In this document: positions 53,301-64,000 of the stretch, piece by piece
How positions within the stretch are numbered: position 1 is the stretch's first letter
How the letters are laid out: the number at the start of each line of letters is the position of its first letter
Assembly: GCA_905250115.1 (NCBI GenBank)
Contig: CAJNOI010000076.1
Location: forward strand, 62,001-126,000
Reading direction: 5' to 3'
Origin: Adineta steineri
Lineage: Eukaryota > Rotifera > Eurotatoria > Adinetida > Adinetidae
DNA: 64,000 nucleotides
Notes under the pieces: generated by a model
The model's input: the letters and a program-made list of their open reading frames with translations, nothing else
Database searches by the model: none
Told to the model about the DNA's origin: nothing
Position numbers and translations under genes: made by a program

Positions 53301-56300
53301 TGAATGGTTTTCGATGTTTGGTTGGATGTTATGGAGTGGGCTCACAATCCAATCAGTTAAATATTCCATTTAGTTTTAGTTTCGATCGTTCTGGAAACAT
53401 CTTTGTGGCTGATACAGATAATCATCGAATTCAAAAATTCTTATTGATGAAAGAATCTTTTGGTAAGTTGAAGAAAAGTTGAATAAAATGAAGAGATATG
53501 AATAGATAAGTAACAGCAGTTAAGAAAGACATTTCACTATGAAAAATGAAAGAAAACAAAAATGGCTCAGAAAGATTAATTAAACCAATGTGTAAAAGAA
53601 TGTGTCTAAGAAAACGAAATCTTTAGATTAGATAAAGTCATGTGCTAATCGCCTAAAGCAAACAATCTTCGCGTTTTTGTGTAGATTATAAAGAACAGAG
53701 ACGGAAAAAGTTATGTCCTTAATGGAGTGGTAGAAAGAGCTTTCATGATTCATTTCATGCCTCAAATAATATTTCATCAATCAAACAGTTTTTATCAAAA
53801 TAAAATCTGTTCATATCTTTGTTGATATAGTTTTAATATAAATTATTCTATGATTTGACTTCATATTTCATATTTCGATATGTTTAGTTCAAGAAAAATG
53901 GCACAAATAAAATAATAGAATTCTAACAACTAATTTTTCTTCTTTTTTTTTGCGCAAAATGAATGTAGTCATTGTTTCTCTTTGAGACAGATAACTTTCA
54001 ATATTAAATATTATAAAAAAATGAATTTTTCCATAAAGAAATGATTGATTAAGGATGTGTTCTTTGGATAGTTATCATAATATTTAATTACAGAGGATAA
54101 TATTGAATAGGTGAAGTCAATTTATAATGTGATATATGTAATTGTTAATGAGATGTATATGTTATTATTATTTCTATAAAAGAATTGTGAATAAAAACAT
54201 TTAATTGTCTGTTTAAATTCATTTATTTAAGATGATCGATAAGAAAAATTGATTTTCAACATAATCTAGTTTAGATTGTTCTTAAACGAAAATTTTACAT
54301 AAGTCAATTAACGAAGTTTTGTCTATATTTCTAAACTTCAATGAGAAAAAGTTTTTTTGATTGATGAGAAATTTTTTAGTTTTACCAATATTTATTTTAT
54401 TTTTCCTTGAAGATGTGTAGCTAATGATTATTTTCGTTTTAAGAAAATCATTTATTCTTTTCACATAAAAATAAAGATTTTCTTGTTTTGTTCTTTATTT
54501 CATTAGAAAAACGTTGAAGTCTGTAAAATACTATTATGATTATAAAGAAAGATTTGTTTTATTTATATTGAGCAAAGACGAAATATTCTAATCTTTGATG
54601 AACCTTTGAAACTTCTTGAGATAAAAAGTCTCCGTACGACAATTTGTACAAAGAGTATTTGTAGAGAGGCAAGAAGAATTTTTGAGGATCATAACAGATC
54701 TTATTTTTTCCTTTTTTCTCTGGTTTTTCTTTCTTTTTTCACTCAGTACCGATATGACATATAGTTATATTATTTTTTATTTCCTACTGAAATTTACTAA
54801 GATAAATCGAGTAATATTCACATCAATAGAGGCAACTGAGATAACATAGTGATATTTATCATTTCCTTTTGATTTCTTCTCTAAATTAACTTTAAATGTT
54901 TATCAGAAAAAAGTTTGAGAAACTTTGAATAAATGTTTGAAAAATGAAATACGTTTTTGAACTAATATTTGAAAAAAAAGATCTGCAATAACATATCTAC
55001 AAAATGATTTAAAAAAAACCAGCTGGATGATCAAAAAATTCACTCCAGAAAGGCAAATGAAAAGTTCAAAATTGCAAAGAAAGAGATTTGATTGATAAAA
55101 ATCTTTTCTTTTCTGCTGATTATTTTTCCTTGAATAAATTATTTCTTTTATTCAACTATTTTCTTTGATACAATTTATTCAGATCTTCCAGAAAACTTTT
55201 CAATAAAAAGTAATAAGCAAATGTTTTATCTAAAATGATCAACATTGATGTTTTACACAAAAATATTTTAACAATATCACAATTCATATTTCATACGACA
55301 ATTAATAAAAATCATTCCTAAAATCAATGTTAACAAACATTTCTAAATATCTTTTTCATGAAAAATTTCTTTGAAGAAAATTTACTTTTCTTCAACGAAT
55401 ATAGAAACTAACAATTTCGTTTCGTTGAGTTCTTCTGTAATATTCTTTATATATTTGTCATTTTAGCTCTTTCATTCAATCAAACAAAGTTTTGTCCAAC
55501 TGCCACTTGGGACTCCAATGGAATTATTTTTGCTGATCGATCGATGGCTGGTGAATATCCTACCGCCATTTTTGTGAGCACAAATAACACAATCTATGTT
55601 GCTAATCAACAAAAGAACACAATTGTTATGTGGGAAGAAGANNNNNNNNNNGGCCATCATCAAGTAGTGAAAAGATCCTTAAATGATCGTGAGATGAATT
55701 CAAATCATGTTGCTGCTGGAGCAGGAATTCGAGGATCAGCTTCGAATCAACTTGATGGTCCTCGTGGAATCTTTATTGACGTGAATTTCAATTTATATGT
55801 AGCAGATTGTAACAATGATCGAGTTCAATTGTTTCAGTCAGGAGAATCAAATAGCATCACAGTGGCTGGAAGTAAAACATTTTATCCAACAATTACACTT
55901 GATTGTCCTAGTGGAATTATATTAGATGCTGAGAAATATTTATTCATTGTGGATCTAGGCAATAGTCGCATTGTTGGTTCAGGCTTGAATGGTTTTCGAT
56001 GTTTGGTTGGATGTTATGGAATGGGTGCAAGATCCAATCAATTGAATAAGCCATTTAGTTTGAGTTTTGATCGTTCTGGAAACATATTTGCTACTGATCA
56101 ATATAATCACCGAATTCAAAAATTTCAGTATATCGAAGATTCATGTAGTAAGTTTAGAATGATCAAATAAAGCCTCTGATATTATTTCAATCCATATTTA
56201 TTCAGAAAAAATTAAAAAGAAAAACTATCATAGAAGATAAAGATAAACATGAAACTCCTGATGAATTTCGAACTGAATTATTGAATAGTAAAATTCAAAT

Positions 56301-59300
56301 TTCTAGTTACATCCTGATGGACTATTGTTATATAATAAAAGCCTTGCTTATTTATAATTCTCTACAAAAGTCAATCTTTAACATTATCGCTATGTTAGGT
56401 GTATGATACAGATGGAAGTTATACAATGCTTATGTATTTAGTAGAAAAGTCAGAGATGAATTCAGCCCTTTTTGTTAAACTTTTTTTATGAGTTTGCTTT
56501 GACTCACCATTATCTGCGCTCACTTACCGCTGCTGACTCTAAAAAATAATAAACAAAATGATTTTGTGAAACGTAAGACACTTTTGAGAAGTAAAACTAT
56601 CGTCAAAATTCATGAAATCTTTATCGAACTAAAAAGACTTTGAAGTAAATATCGATCTGAAGAAAAAATTCTCGCGTTGAATTCCATTTTTGAGAATAAA
56701 AAAGTTTCACATATTGCATTGAAATCAATATAAAGTCGTTTTGCATAGTTGTTCAATGTGCTTTCAAATTCATAGATATAAAAAAGTGTCAGAGAGAAAT
56801 GAATCTATGCATGAGTGCTAACCACAACTTGTGACGCAATCATACAGATTCAGAATGTGACCAATACTCTCGAGATGGGAAAAGGGTTATGCTATATTTG
56901 TGGTCATGATTTTGGTTGACGAACGCGAATAGAACAAAGATTATCACAAAGAAGTCCGATTTAAACGTAGGTCAGTGTCTTCATAGAAAAATACCAACAA
57001 CGAGAAGAAGGGAAAAAGTTCCATCGGTACCTGGTTATTCAAGGTACGCTTTATTAGAATACAAAATAATTAAAGAATCGCTCTTTTGATATTTTAACAA
57101 TGGATCGAATATAAGAATATTTTGATTTGTTAAGATCGAACGTCACTTCCAACCGACATTTTCTTGATGATGTCATGCCATTCTAGTAGACTGACTAAAA
57201 CTTTACGAAATAGTTTCATGAGATAGTGTATTGTTATGGTTAGTGATACCAACAAAAACACTAATGTTCTGCATTATATTTATAAAAGGAGAAAAGTTTA
57301 AAGATAAAGATGATAATAAAGAGCTCATAAATTTGTCAGTCTATCACCTACCGCAGACTCTCTTAGTTCAGAATGGTAGTCCTTTTTGTACACGAGGTTT
57401 TATAACATTTCTTTATTATAATTATTACAACGTTTCTTGAAAAGAACATCCTGATTTTAAGGGCTAACATCGATACTTATTGTAAGGATGTTAAATAGAT
57501 ATTTTTTTCATGTTTTTCTTCATTTCTCTATTGGAAGCACTGCTCTAAAACAAACGATTCAACTCTCATTAGTAAACAGAATGAAAAGCAAACTAAGAAT
57601 ACTTTTCTTTATTGTGGATACAAATACTCATTAATTTTTTTCATTTAATAGATAATTCAATAGTTATAGAAACAATATATTTATCATCGTTGACACGAAA
57701 TAGTTCAATTTATTTTCAAGATTGCTCAAGGTTACATTCGTATTATGAAGCGATGCAAATGAATGTCACTATGACTGGATATTATACTTTTCTAATCAAC
57801 AGTACGATGAAAATCATGTATGTTTATATCTATACAAATAACTTCAATCCATTCCATATGTCCAAAAATGTCCCCATCCATAGTGAAGACTCTGGTAATC
57901 AAGGGCAATTTCAATTCACACCTTTTCTTGAAGCCAACACGAAATACGTTTTCGTTATGGCAACATCTTCTTCATATACAACAGGAAATGTTTCAATTCA
58001 AGTATCTGGCCGAACTTATATCGCTTTCAATCGTATTTGTGAGTGTTTATAGTATTTTAATGAATAATCAGTTGCACATATCCATCATCAGTAGAAAATA
58101 TATATAAACTCAATCTGTAAAATAATATACAGATATTTCTGTTCGATAGAGACTAAGATTCATATCACTTCCAGTCGCTTTTGGTGGACGTATCTGACAG
58201 AAAAAGTAATATTTGAAATTTTTTACATTTATTTTCATATTATAAAAAATTAAATCGATTTTCTTTTTTGTTAGTGAATGCTTCATCAGTTGTGCAAACA
58301 GTTTATGCATCAAAATTGACCACGAACAGTTCAACGTATTTACGTCTTTGTTCCTGGTCAAGTTCTTACTATGAAGCGATACAAGTGAATGTTCGTGGAG
58401 GCGGCATTTACAATTTCTTCAGCTACAGCAATATTGACATATACGGCTCTATTTATAAAGATTATTTCAATTCATCCAATCCAAGGGAAAATCGACTCGA
58501 TGACAATGATCATAGCTGCAATCAACGTCAGTTTTTACTCACAATTGCTCTTGAAAACAGTATCACATATATATTAGTTGCGACAGCGTATGGCAATGAT
58601 TCGATAGGGGCATTCACGATCTTTGTATCCGGTCCAAATAATGTTGATCTCAAGAGTATTAGTAAGTATTTTCATTACAACTATTAAATGAATATCTGTC
58701 AACATTAACAGCAGTATTTAGTTGAGCTTGACATATGCACAAATAAAGACTTGTTTTGTAAAACGATTTGTTTACCATAAGAAGAGAGCTTTATAAAAGC
58801 AGCTACATTAAACCCATCAAGTGACAGAATATTATGAACAGGATCAGATCAATCTCCCTTAATACAGACCCCTTTCAATCGATCGCTAATCTGATGTGAA
58901 TAATATACAAATCGGTATGAATCCCTGCTAGTTACCATCAAATGAAAAAACTTTGCTTTGTGTTACAGCATGTTCTATTACTCAATGCCCCTATAATAAA
59001 AAATGCTGCAAACATATTCTTATTTTGTATGAACCTAAAAGCTATCTTTACGTATTTTAATTTTTGAAATAATTACAATAGTAAGAGAATTAGACTATAA
59101 ATAGACAATTTTTCCTTTCTGAAACATTGGGGCATTACCCATTTTCGAAATAAAGAAGTTATTCTAAACTCATTCGTGATATGCATTATCGAGGGTTTTA
59201 AGTACGGAAAAACGTTTATAGATTCTATTCTCGCTCTCCATTTACAACTTTATTATTCCGTTCAGAGAAATATTACAAAGAACCGTCTCGTTAGACATGT

Positions 59301-61477
59301 AGGCTTTAAATCGTCATGTTCTCCGATACTGAGGATATACGAGAGATGACTTGTAACGCTTAATTTTCGTTCTTACGTTTAAACGATTCATGTTTCTCTG
59401 AGTCAATCAAGATCTATCATGAATCTTGACTGTTGTTTTTGTTTTCATCATGTAGGTTATCCACCACTCGTACAATCGAAGTACTCATCAGAGTTGACAA
59501 AGAATAGTCAAACATATTCTCCAGATTGTCAAGAATCAAATTATTACTATCAAACTATACGAATGAATGTGATGGAAATTGGATACTATGTTCTGAGTAG
59601 TTTTAGCGATATGGGGACATATGGTGATATTTACAAAGATGATTTTAATCCATTGGATCCTTTCGAGAATCTACTCTCGGAGTCGAAGGAATATCGAAAG
59701 TGTGCTTCTTACAATTTCACGTTCATCGCTTATCTTCACACTGACACTATATACATATTAGTGGTGACAACATCTTCTCCAAACAAGACAGGAAACTTTT
59801 CTATTTGGACATCTGGTCCGAATAACATCACTCTTAATCCTTACAGTAAGTATTTTGTATTATTTTTAAATCAATAACAGCGAAGTACAACATTCCATTG
59901 AACTCGATTTCCACTCTTTGTTAAAAAATGATTTCAGAATTTCGAATAGATCGTATAATTAAATAGAATTATTGTCAAAATACAGGATCACATCAAAACT
60001 CCTTCTTTTAGAAAAGGGTAGTTTTCTTCCAATTAGATAATACTAAGTCTCAGTATTGTAGCTTAGTCGTGATCAGATGGATTGTACGAGTTCAACCAGT
60101 TGAGTAAATTAATACAACCTTTCTTCTCGAATCAACGATATATTCGAGAAAACCTATTCTCTAGTGATTTCACTAATTGAGATCTTATCATTTTGCAGTC
60201 TTTGATAATTTACCGAGTTCATATGCAGAAACATCTTTCAAAAATGAGTAGATTTATCAGGAGGCATTAAATAGAACATAGGAATATACAAATCTAATCT
60301 TGACACGATATGTTATGTATAGATTAATGACTTCTATACACTACTGTTATTTATAAATTTGTGCCCACATGCGACTTTGTTAAGTTAAGAAAGATTGATC
60401 TCATCTCTGAATGACCTTAAATTTCTTTCTTCAGCTCAAAATCTGACTAGTTGTTTCATCGGTCAAAAATGTCAGTTCTACAAAAAAAGTATCGGTGTTA
60501 CTCTCGATGATGTTTTACGTGAAGAAATTCGGCCGAATATGACAATGACTGATCAAACAACACTGCTGAAAATAAATGCCGCTGTAACGATGGTTATGTT
60601 TGTTGGAGGTTTTATCAATAGTATTTTGTCTCTAATAACATTTCAAAATAAAGACTTACGACAAACTGGATGTGGCATCTATCTCTTAGCATCATCAATT
60701 ACGTCTTTTCTTACAATCAGCATGTTTACAGTGAAATTTTGGTTTGTTGTTCTCACTCAAATGAATCTATCGATTTCTCTTTCTGTTGTACGAGGAGGTT
60801 GTGTGTCGATCGAACCTCTTCTCAAGCTTTGCCTTTATTTGGATGCTTGGCTCAATGCTTGTGTAGCCATTGAAAGAGCGATTCTCGTTTTCAATGGAAT
60901 CAACTTCAATAAACAAAAAAGTCAACGCATTGCTCAGTGGATAATTCTCATTTTACCATTGTGTGTCATGGGTTCAATCATTCACGAATCTATACATCGA
61001 GAACTGCGTGAGATAATTACAGAGACGAACAAAGTAGATATCAATAGATGGTGTTTAACTCGTTATTCTCCTTCTGTTCAACGATACAATACAATTATAC
61101 TATTTTTTCATCTTGTTGCTCCATGTATTATCAATCTTTGTTCTGCTTTATTCATCATATTCGGATCAGCCCGACAACGATCAGCAGCTCAAACAAGACG
61201 AACTCTAAGAGAACATGTTTATAATCAATTTAATGAACACAAACAACTATTAATTAGTCCAATTGTTCTTCTAATTCTGTCCTTACCTCGTCTGATAATG
61301 TCAATGTTATCAGAATGTGTCAATCCATCGAACCATCAATTGTTATTTATATTTGGTTATTTCATTTCATTTACTCCATCGATGCTTATCTTTATTGTCT
61401 TTGTCCTTCCTTCGGAATTGTACAGAAAAACATTTCAAGAATCGATCAAACGATGGCGACGACTAATTCATCAATAA
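50346..61477 (+). CDS. Receptor B: secreted-start NHL-NHL-three-module-7TM protein
   Basis: Modelled exons: 50346-50406 (signal peptide, MWNIYVFLIIFLFILNNETS), 52572-53462 and 55466-56147 (NHL propellers, the second interrupted by a 10-N gap), 57652-58038, 58275-58661 and 59456-59845 (small modules), 60435-61477 (7TM). With the gap restored to its expected size the protein is about 1349 residues. It parallels receptor A module by module, with one more small module. Those modules share a DC...YYE start, YG.IYK..FNP, a Y(V/I)(F/L)V core strand and VSGPNNV. The 7TM exon starts SCFIGQKCQFYKK, then has helices with GGFINSILSLITF (TM1), CVAIERAILVF (TM3 end) and LPSELYRKTF (TM7 end). The long introns (50407-52571, 53463-55465) hold repeats only. 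No GPS cleavage motif is seen, so it is not a standard adhesion GPCR. The ligand is unknown; the propellers suggest protein or glycan binding. Exon linkage is inferred from phase and paralogy. Confidence 0.6.
51021..51375. repeat. Fold-back element built of GGTCAGTAAA-like motifs
   Basis: The left half (about 51021-51200) carries six or seven scattered copies of GGTCAGTAAA or close variants (near 51024, 51043, 51071, 51090, 51129, 51169). The right half (51240-51371) carries about six copies of the reverse complement TTTACTGACC or variants (near 51241, 51281, 51308, 51343, 51362). The two halves can therefore pair over about 350 bases. It lies in the first intron of receptor B and has no coding content. 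Confidence 0.6.
55642..55651. other. Assembly gap (10 N) inside the second NHL exon of receptor B
   Basis: Ten N replace what should be about 219 bases. The three other NHL exons are each exactly 891 bases and this one has 672 known bases. The sequence on both sides is nearly identical to the first NHL exon of the same gene, and the missing part corresponds to about 73 residues there. Confidence 0.85.
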
Positions 61478-62827
61478 TCAATTTTTCTTCATTATTTCAA
61501 AACTCTTCTAATCTATTGGTATATAGTATCCTCTTCGATTTAATAATTAATTAAAAAATGTCGATCAAACAGAACAGCATTTTCCGTCTTTTGCATAGAC
61601 TATCGGATAATGAAAGAGAAGTTTTATGAATTTATGGTGATATTATTTCTAACCTGTTGAAAAATGAAGACAAACATTTATTCATCATGTACATTCATAG
61701 CCCCCGATCATGACAAAATCTCACAAGTTTCGAAAGTGTTGTTTCTGAAAAAAGTTCTTATACTAATTTCTCAGCTTATTATTTAGTAACATTTTATGTC
61801 AATGTAGTTTTCATCCCTAAAAATATTATTTATAAACTGAAAATGATTAAATAAAATGTCGAACTAACGATAAAATAGGATTGAAACCTGATTAATATTT
61901 CAAAAATGATCATTTTAGTAAGTTGGGGGTGAGGCTTTTGTCTTAACACTTTCATCGACTATCGTTAAAACAATGAATAAGATTATATTTAATGAATTAA
62001 TTAGATATTTTTTTGGAGAACATTAAATGGTATATCTTTTCAGAATAATAATAAATATCAAATACGTATAGTGTCATTTTTTATGTTGCATTAATATGAT
62101 CATAAAATTCATTAGCTCTATCTGATTCGTAACGAAGAATGGAATTCGACAAAAAAATGTCACTTAGATCATTTGGAACAATCAAAAGCTGATTAGCAAA
62201 ACCTGTTCTATTATAGTCATCCTATCGCAAGCATCTATCTGTAAAATATCAAAAAGTGCTTCACTTTGCTTCGTCATTAGTAAAATGAGTAATTAGCTAG
62301 ATAAAACAATTGAATTCTTTTAGAATTCAATATGTCACGTAAAGAAAACAAGTGAATGAAGCACAATTGTTATTTGAATTGAATTTAATAATTCTTTTCT
62401 TGCTTGAAATATAAACACACATACTGTATCAAGAATGAGTTTAGGCAAGGAATTGTAGGTGTAAATGAATAATAAACCCTCGCACTGTCAACTCAATGTC
62501 AAAATTTAAGTGTACCACTTGTTTTTAGCAAAACCATCTTAAGAATGTGTGTATGGATGGCTCCTAAGGGTTTGGTTGTAGGTGTGAGGGTTTATTATTT
62601 ATTTACACCCACATTCACACCCACCATCAAGGTGGTTGATTCAATTCGACGAACTGGTTGTAAAGAAACTGATTATAATCGTTTATTAAGTATTGGTAAA
62701 ATATATCATACATTAAGTCTTGTAACAGAAGAAAGTCAATCACAAGATACAGTTGTTATTTATGTACAACAACATAAACCTTAGTAGGTAAAATAAAGTT
62801 AAATATTCTCATATTTTAATTGAATTT
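61478..62827. other. Spacer after receptor B
   Basis: AT-rich DNA. The right part holds a TG/CA fold-back element (62534-62636) and then a 50-codon stretch (62631-62784) with protein-like composition (YNRLLSIGKIYHTLSLVTEE) that ends in TAGTAG. I could not join that stretch in frame to the following gene, so it is left as unexplained sequence. Confidence 0.35.
62534..62636. repeat. TG/CA fold-back element
   Basis: The left end CCATCTTAAGAATGTGTG and right end CACCCACCATCAAGGTGG are imperfect inverted repeats, with a GTAGGTGTGAGGG block facing ACACCCACATTCACACCC inside. The ends resemble those of the 49407-49704 element. Confidence 0.45.
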
Positions 62828-64000
62828 ATGTTATTTTATTTGTTAAGAAATGTTTCGCAACCTAAATCTGTTACTTATAAATATCGTTTTGAATATCCAG
62901 ATTCTTCAGATTTTGATTTAGCATATTATGAAGTACAATTTGATAGTTTAGAATCGTTTCCATGGAACTCAGTTGATAATGTTGTTGGAAATCATGGTAC
63001 AGATGATCATAAATTATCTGATGTATTTATATGTGTCAGGTAGAATTAGGATTTAGGTAAAATTAAACTCAATTTTAAGATGATTTCATTATATTGTCGA
63101 CATTGTTCATTTCAATATCAGTCATAGAAATTATCTGTATTTGTTATTGAGTGACATCTTTAGAAGAAATTGTTCGATTCGTTATTCTTGACTCATCAGT
63201 AAAAACTTATGCAAGTAAGAATAAGAATATGATTTAAACATATTCTAATATCTTTCGAAATTTAGTAAAGTATTCATTTCATCAATGGACAAGTATGAAT
63301 TTCAATTCACAATTCCATAAAATCTATGTTTAATTTTCTTAATTTAGTCCAGAAACAACGAACAGTGAAAATGTTTTTACAGCAGATAAAATTGATGATC
63401 ATATATGGTTAGGTGATATCGATTCATCCGCAAATCATCAAGCACTGAATGAACTTAATATTACACATATATTAACAATACTTCATTTTGATCCTGAACG
63501 TGAAAAAAATGATCGTTATATTCGTAAACATGTATTTTCTTATGATACACATAAAGCAGATTTAATTGGTGAATTTGAATCTTGTTACAAATTTATTGAA
63601 CAAGCCGTATCAAAAAACCAAAATGTTCTTATACATTGTCATGCTGGTATGAGTAATTCATTCTTTTTTCTTCTAACAAATAAATTCTTTTTTTTTATAG
63701 GTATGTCTCGTAGTGCAACAATTGCTTGTGCTTATCTAATGAAAAAATATAATCTATCTTATGAAACTGCACTTGAACAATTAAAAGCTAAACGTCCATG
63801 TGTTTATCCTAATCCTGGATTTGCACATCAATTACGTCTTTATCATTCAAAGAAATATTCCTATAAACCATCTAAATCTGATAGTAATAAACCATCAACA
63901 TCTGATCAGGTAGTAGCCGAAAATAACTTTGATGATGTTATTCCACCAACTAAAAATGATACATGTTCAAAAGAATATAAATGTAAAATCTGTCGTCAAG
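62828..64000 (+). CDS. DUSP12/YVH1-like dual-specificity phosphatase, 5' part
   Basis: Protein phosphatase for phospho-Tyr and phospho-Ser/Thr; the YVH1/DUSP12 type also acts in 60S ribosome maturation. Visible exons: 62828-63039, 63348-63646, 63701 to the window edge. The catalytic loop HCHAGMSRS (CX5R) spans the second intron. The general-acid region is around HVFSYDTHKADL, and the conserved start is DDHIWLGDIDSSANHQAL. At the window end YKCKICRQ begins the zinc-binding domain that distinguishes DUSP12 from other DUSPs. The first exon, ending DVFICV, splices in phase 2 to give a continuous frame, but its 70 residues match nothing I know, so the true start is uncertain and this exon may belong to another gene. 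The gene continues beyond the window. Confidence 0.82.

Noticed and set aside
56206..56406. 66-codon frame after an acceptor-like site in the long intron of receptor B
   Set aside because: Its phase does not fit the phase-1 exons on either side, and no donor or similarity was seen.

Overview
This is a piece of an AT-rich animal nuclear genome. The genes carry many tiny GT-AG introns (about 45-70 bases), and the proteins are typical of metazoans: Groucho/TLE, an Sp-type zinc finger, Porcupine, syndecan and an alpha-1-adrenergic-like receptor. Compact introns, intron-poor orphan 7TM genes, NHL-repeat receptors and TG/CA-rich interspersed repeats fit a bdelloid rotifer best. That assignment is inference. 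There are three assembly gaps, at 10023-10122, 29361-29460 and 55642-55651.

Layout. 1-13 kb (+ strand): groucho/TLE corepressor (1950-5300), DPH6 diphthine-ammonia ligase (7572-8745), the 3' end of an Sp-family zinc-finger gene beside a gap (10124-10429), and a 16-exon gene resembling PPP1R36 (10650-12889). 13.7-15 kb (-): a single-exon front-end fatty-acid desaturase with a cytochrome b5 domain. 18.4-23.4 kb (+): an intronless orphan 7TM gene, LAMTOR3, and porcupine; the last two are only 136 bases apart and may form an operon. 26.4-28.2 kb: syndecan (+) converging on a small single-Ig membrane protein (-). 31.0-33.2 kb (-): a five-exon aminergic GPCR. 33.2-40.7 kb: a gene desert.

40.7-61.5 kb (+) is the most unusual part. 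Two tandem paralogous receptor genes have the order N-terminal anchor or signal peptide, two NHL beta-propellers, two or three small beta-rich modules (PPC-like), then a seven-helix membrane domain. Each extracellular module is one exon, and every internal ectodomain junction is phase 1. The NHL exons are exactly 891 bases and the small-module exons are 384-390 bases. Intron sequence is also shared between the copies, so the unit was duplicated as a block. The 5' ends differ: receptor A has a transmembrane anchor and a Thr-rich linker, receptor B a cleavable signal peptide. 62.8-64 kb (+) holds the start of a DUSP12/YVH1-like phosphatase that runs off the window.

The rest is non-coding AT-rich DNA with microsatellites and several small inverted-repeat elements. 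These include a family of TG-rich/CA-rich fold-back elements around the receptor cluster, an element built of scattered GGTCAGTAAA-like motifs, and a 72-base element with a candidate 6-base target duplication.
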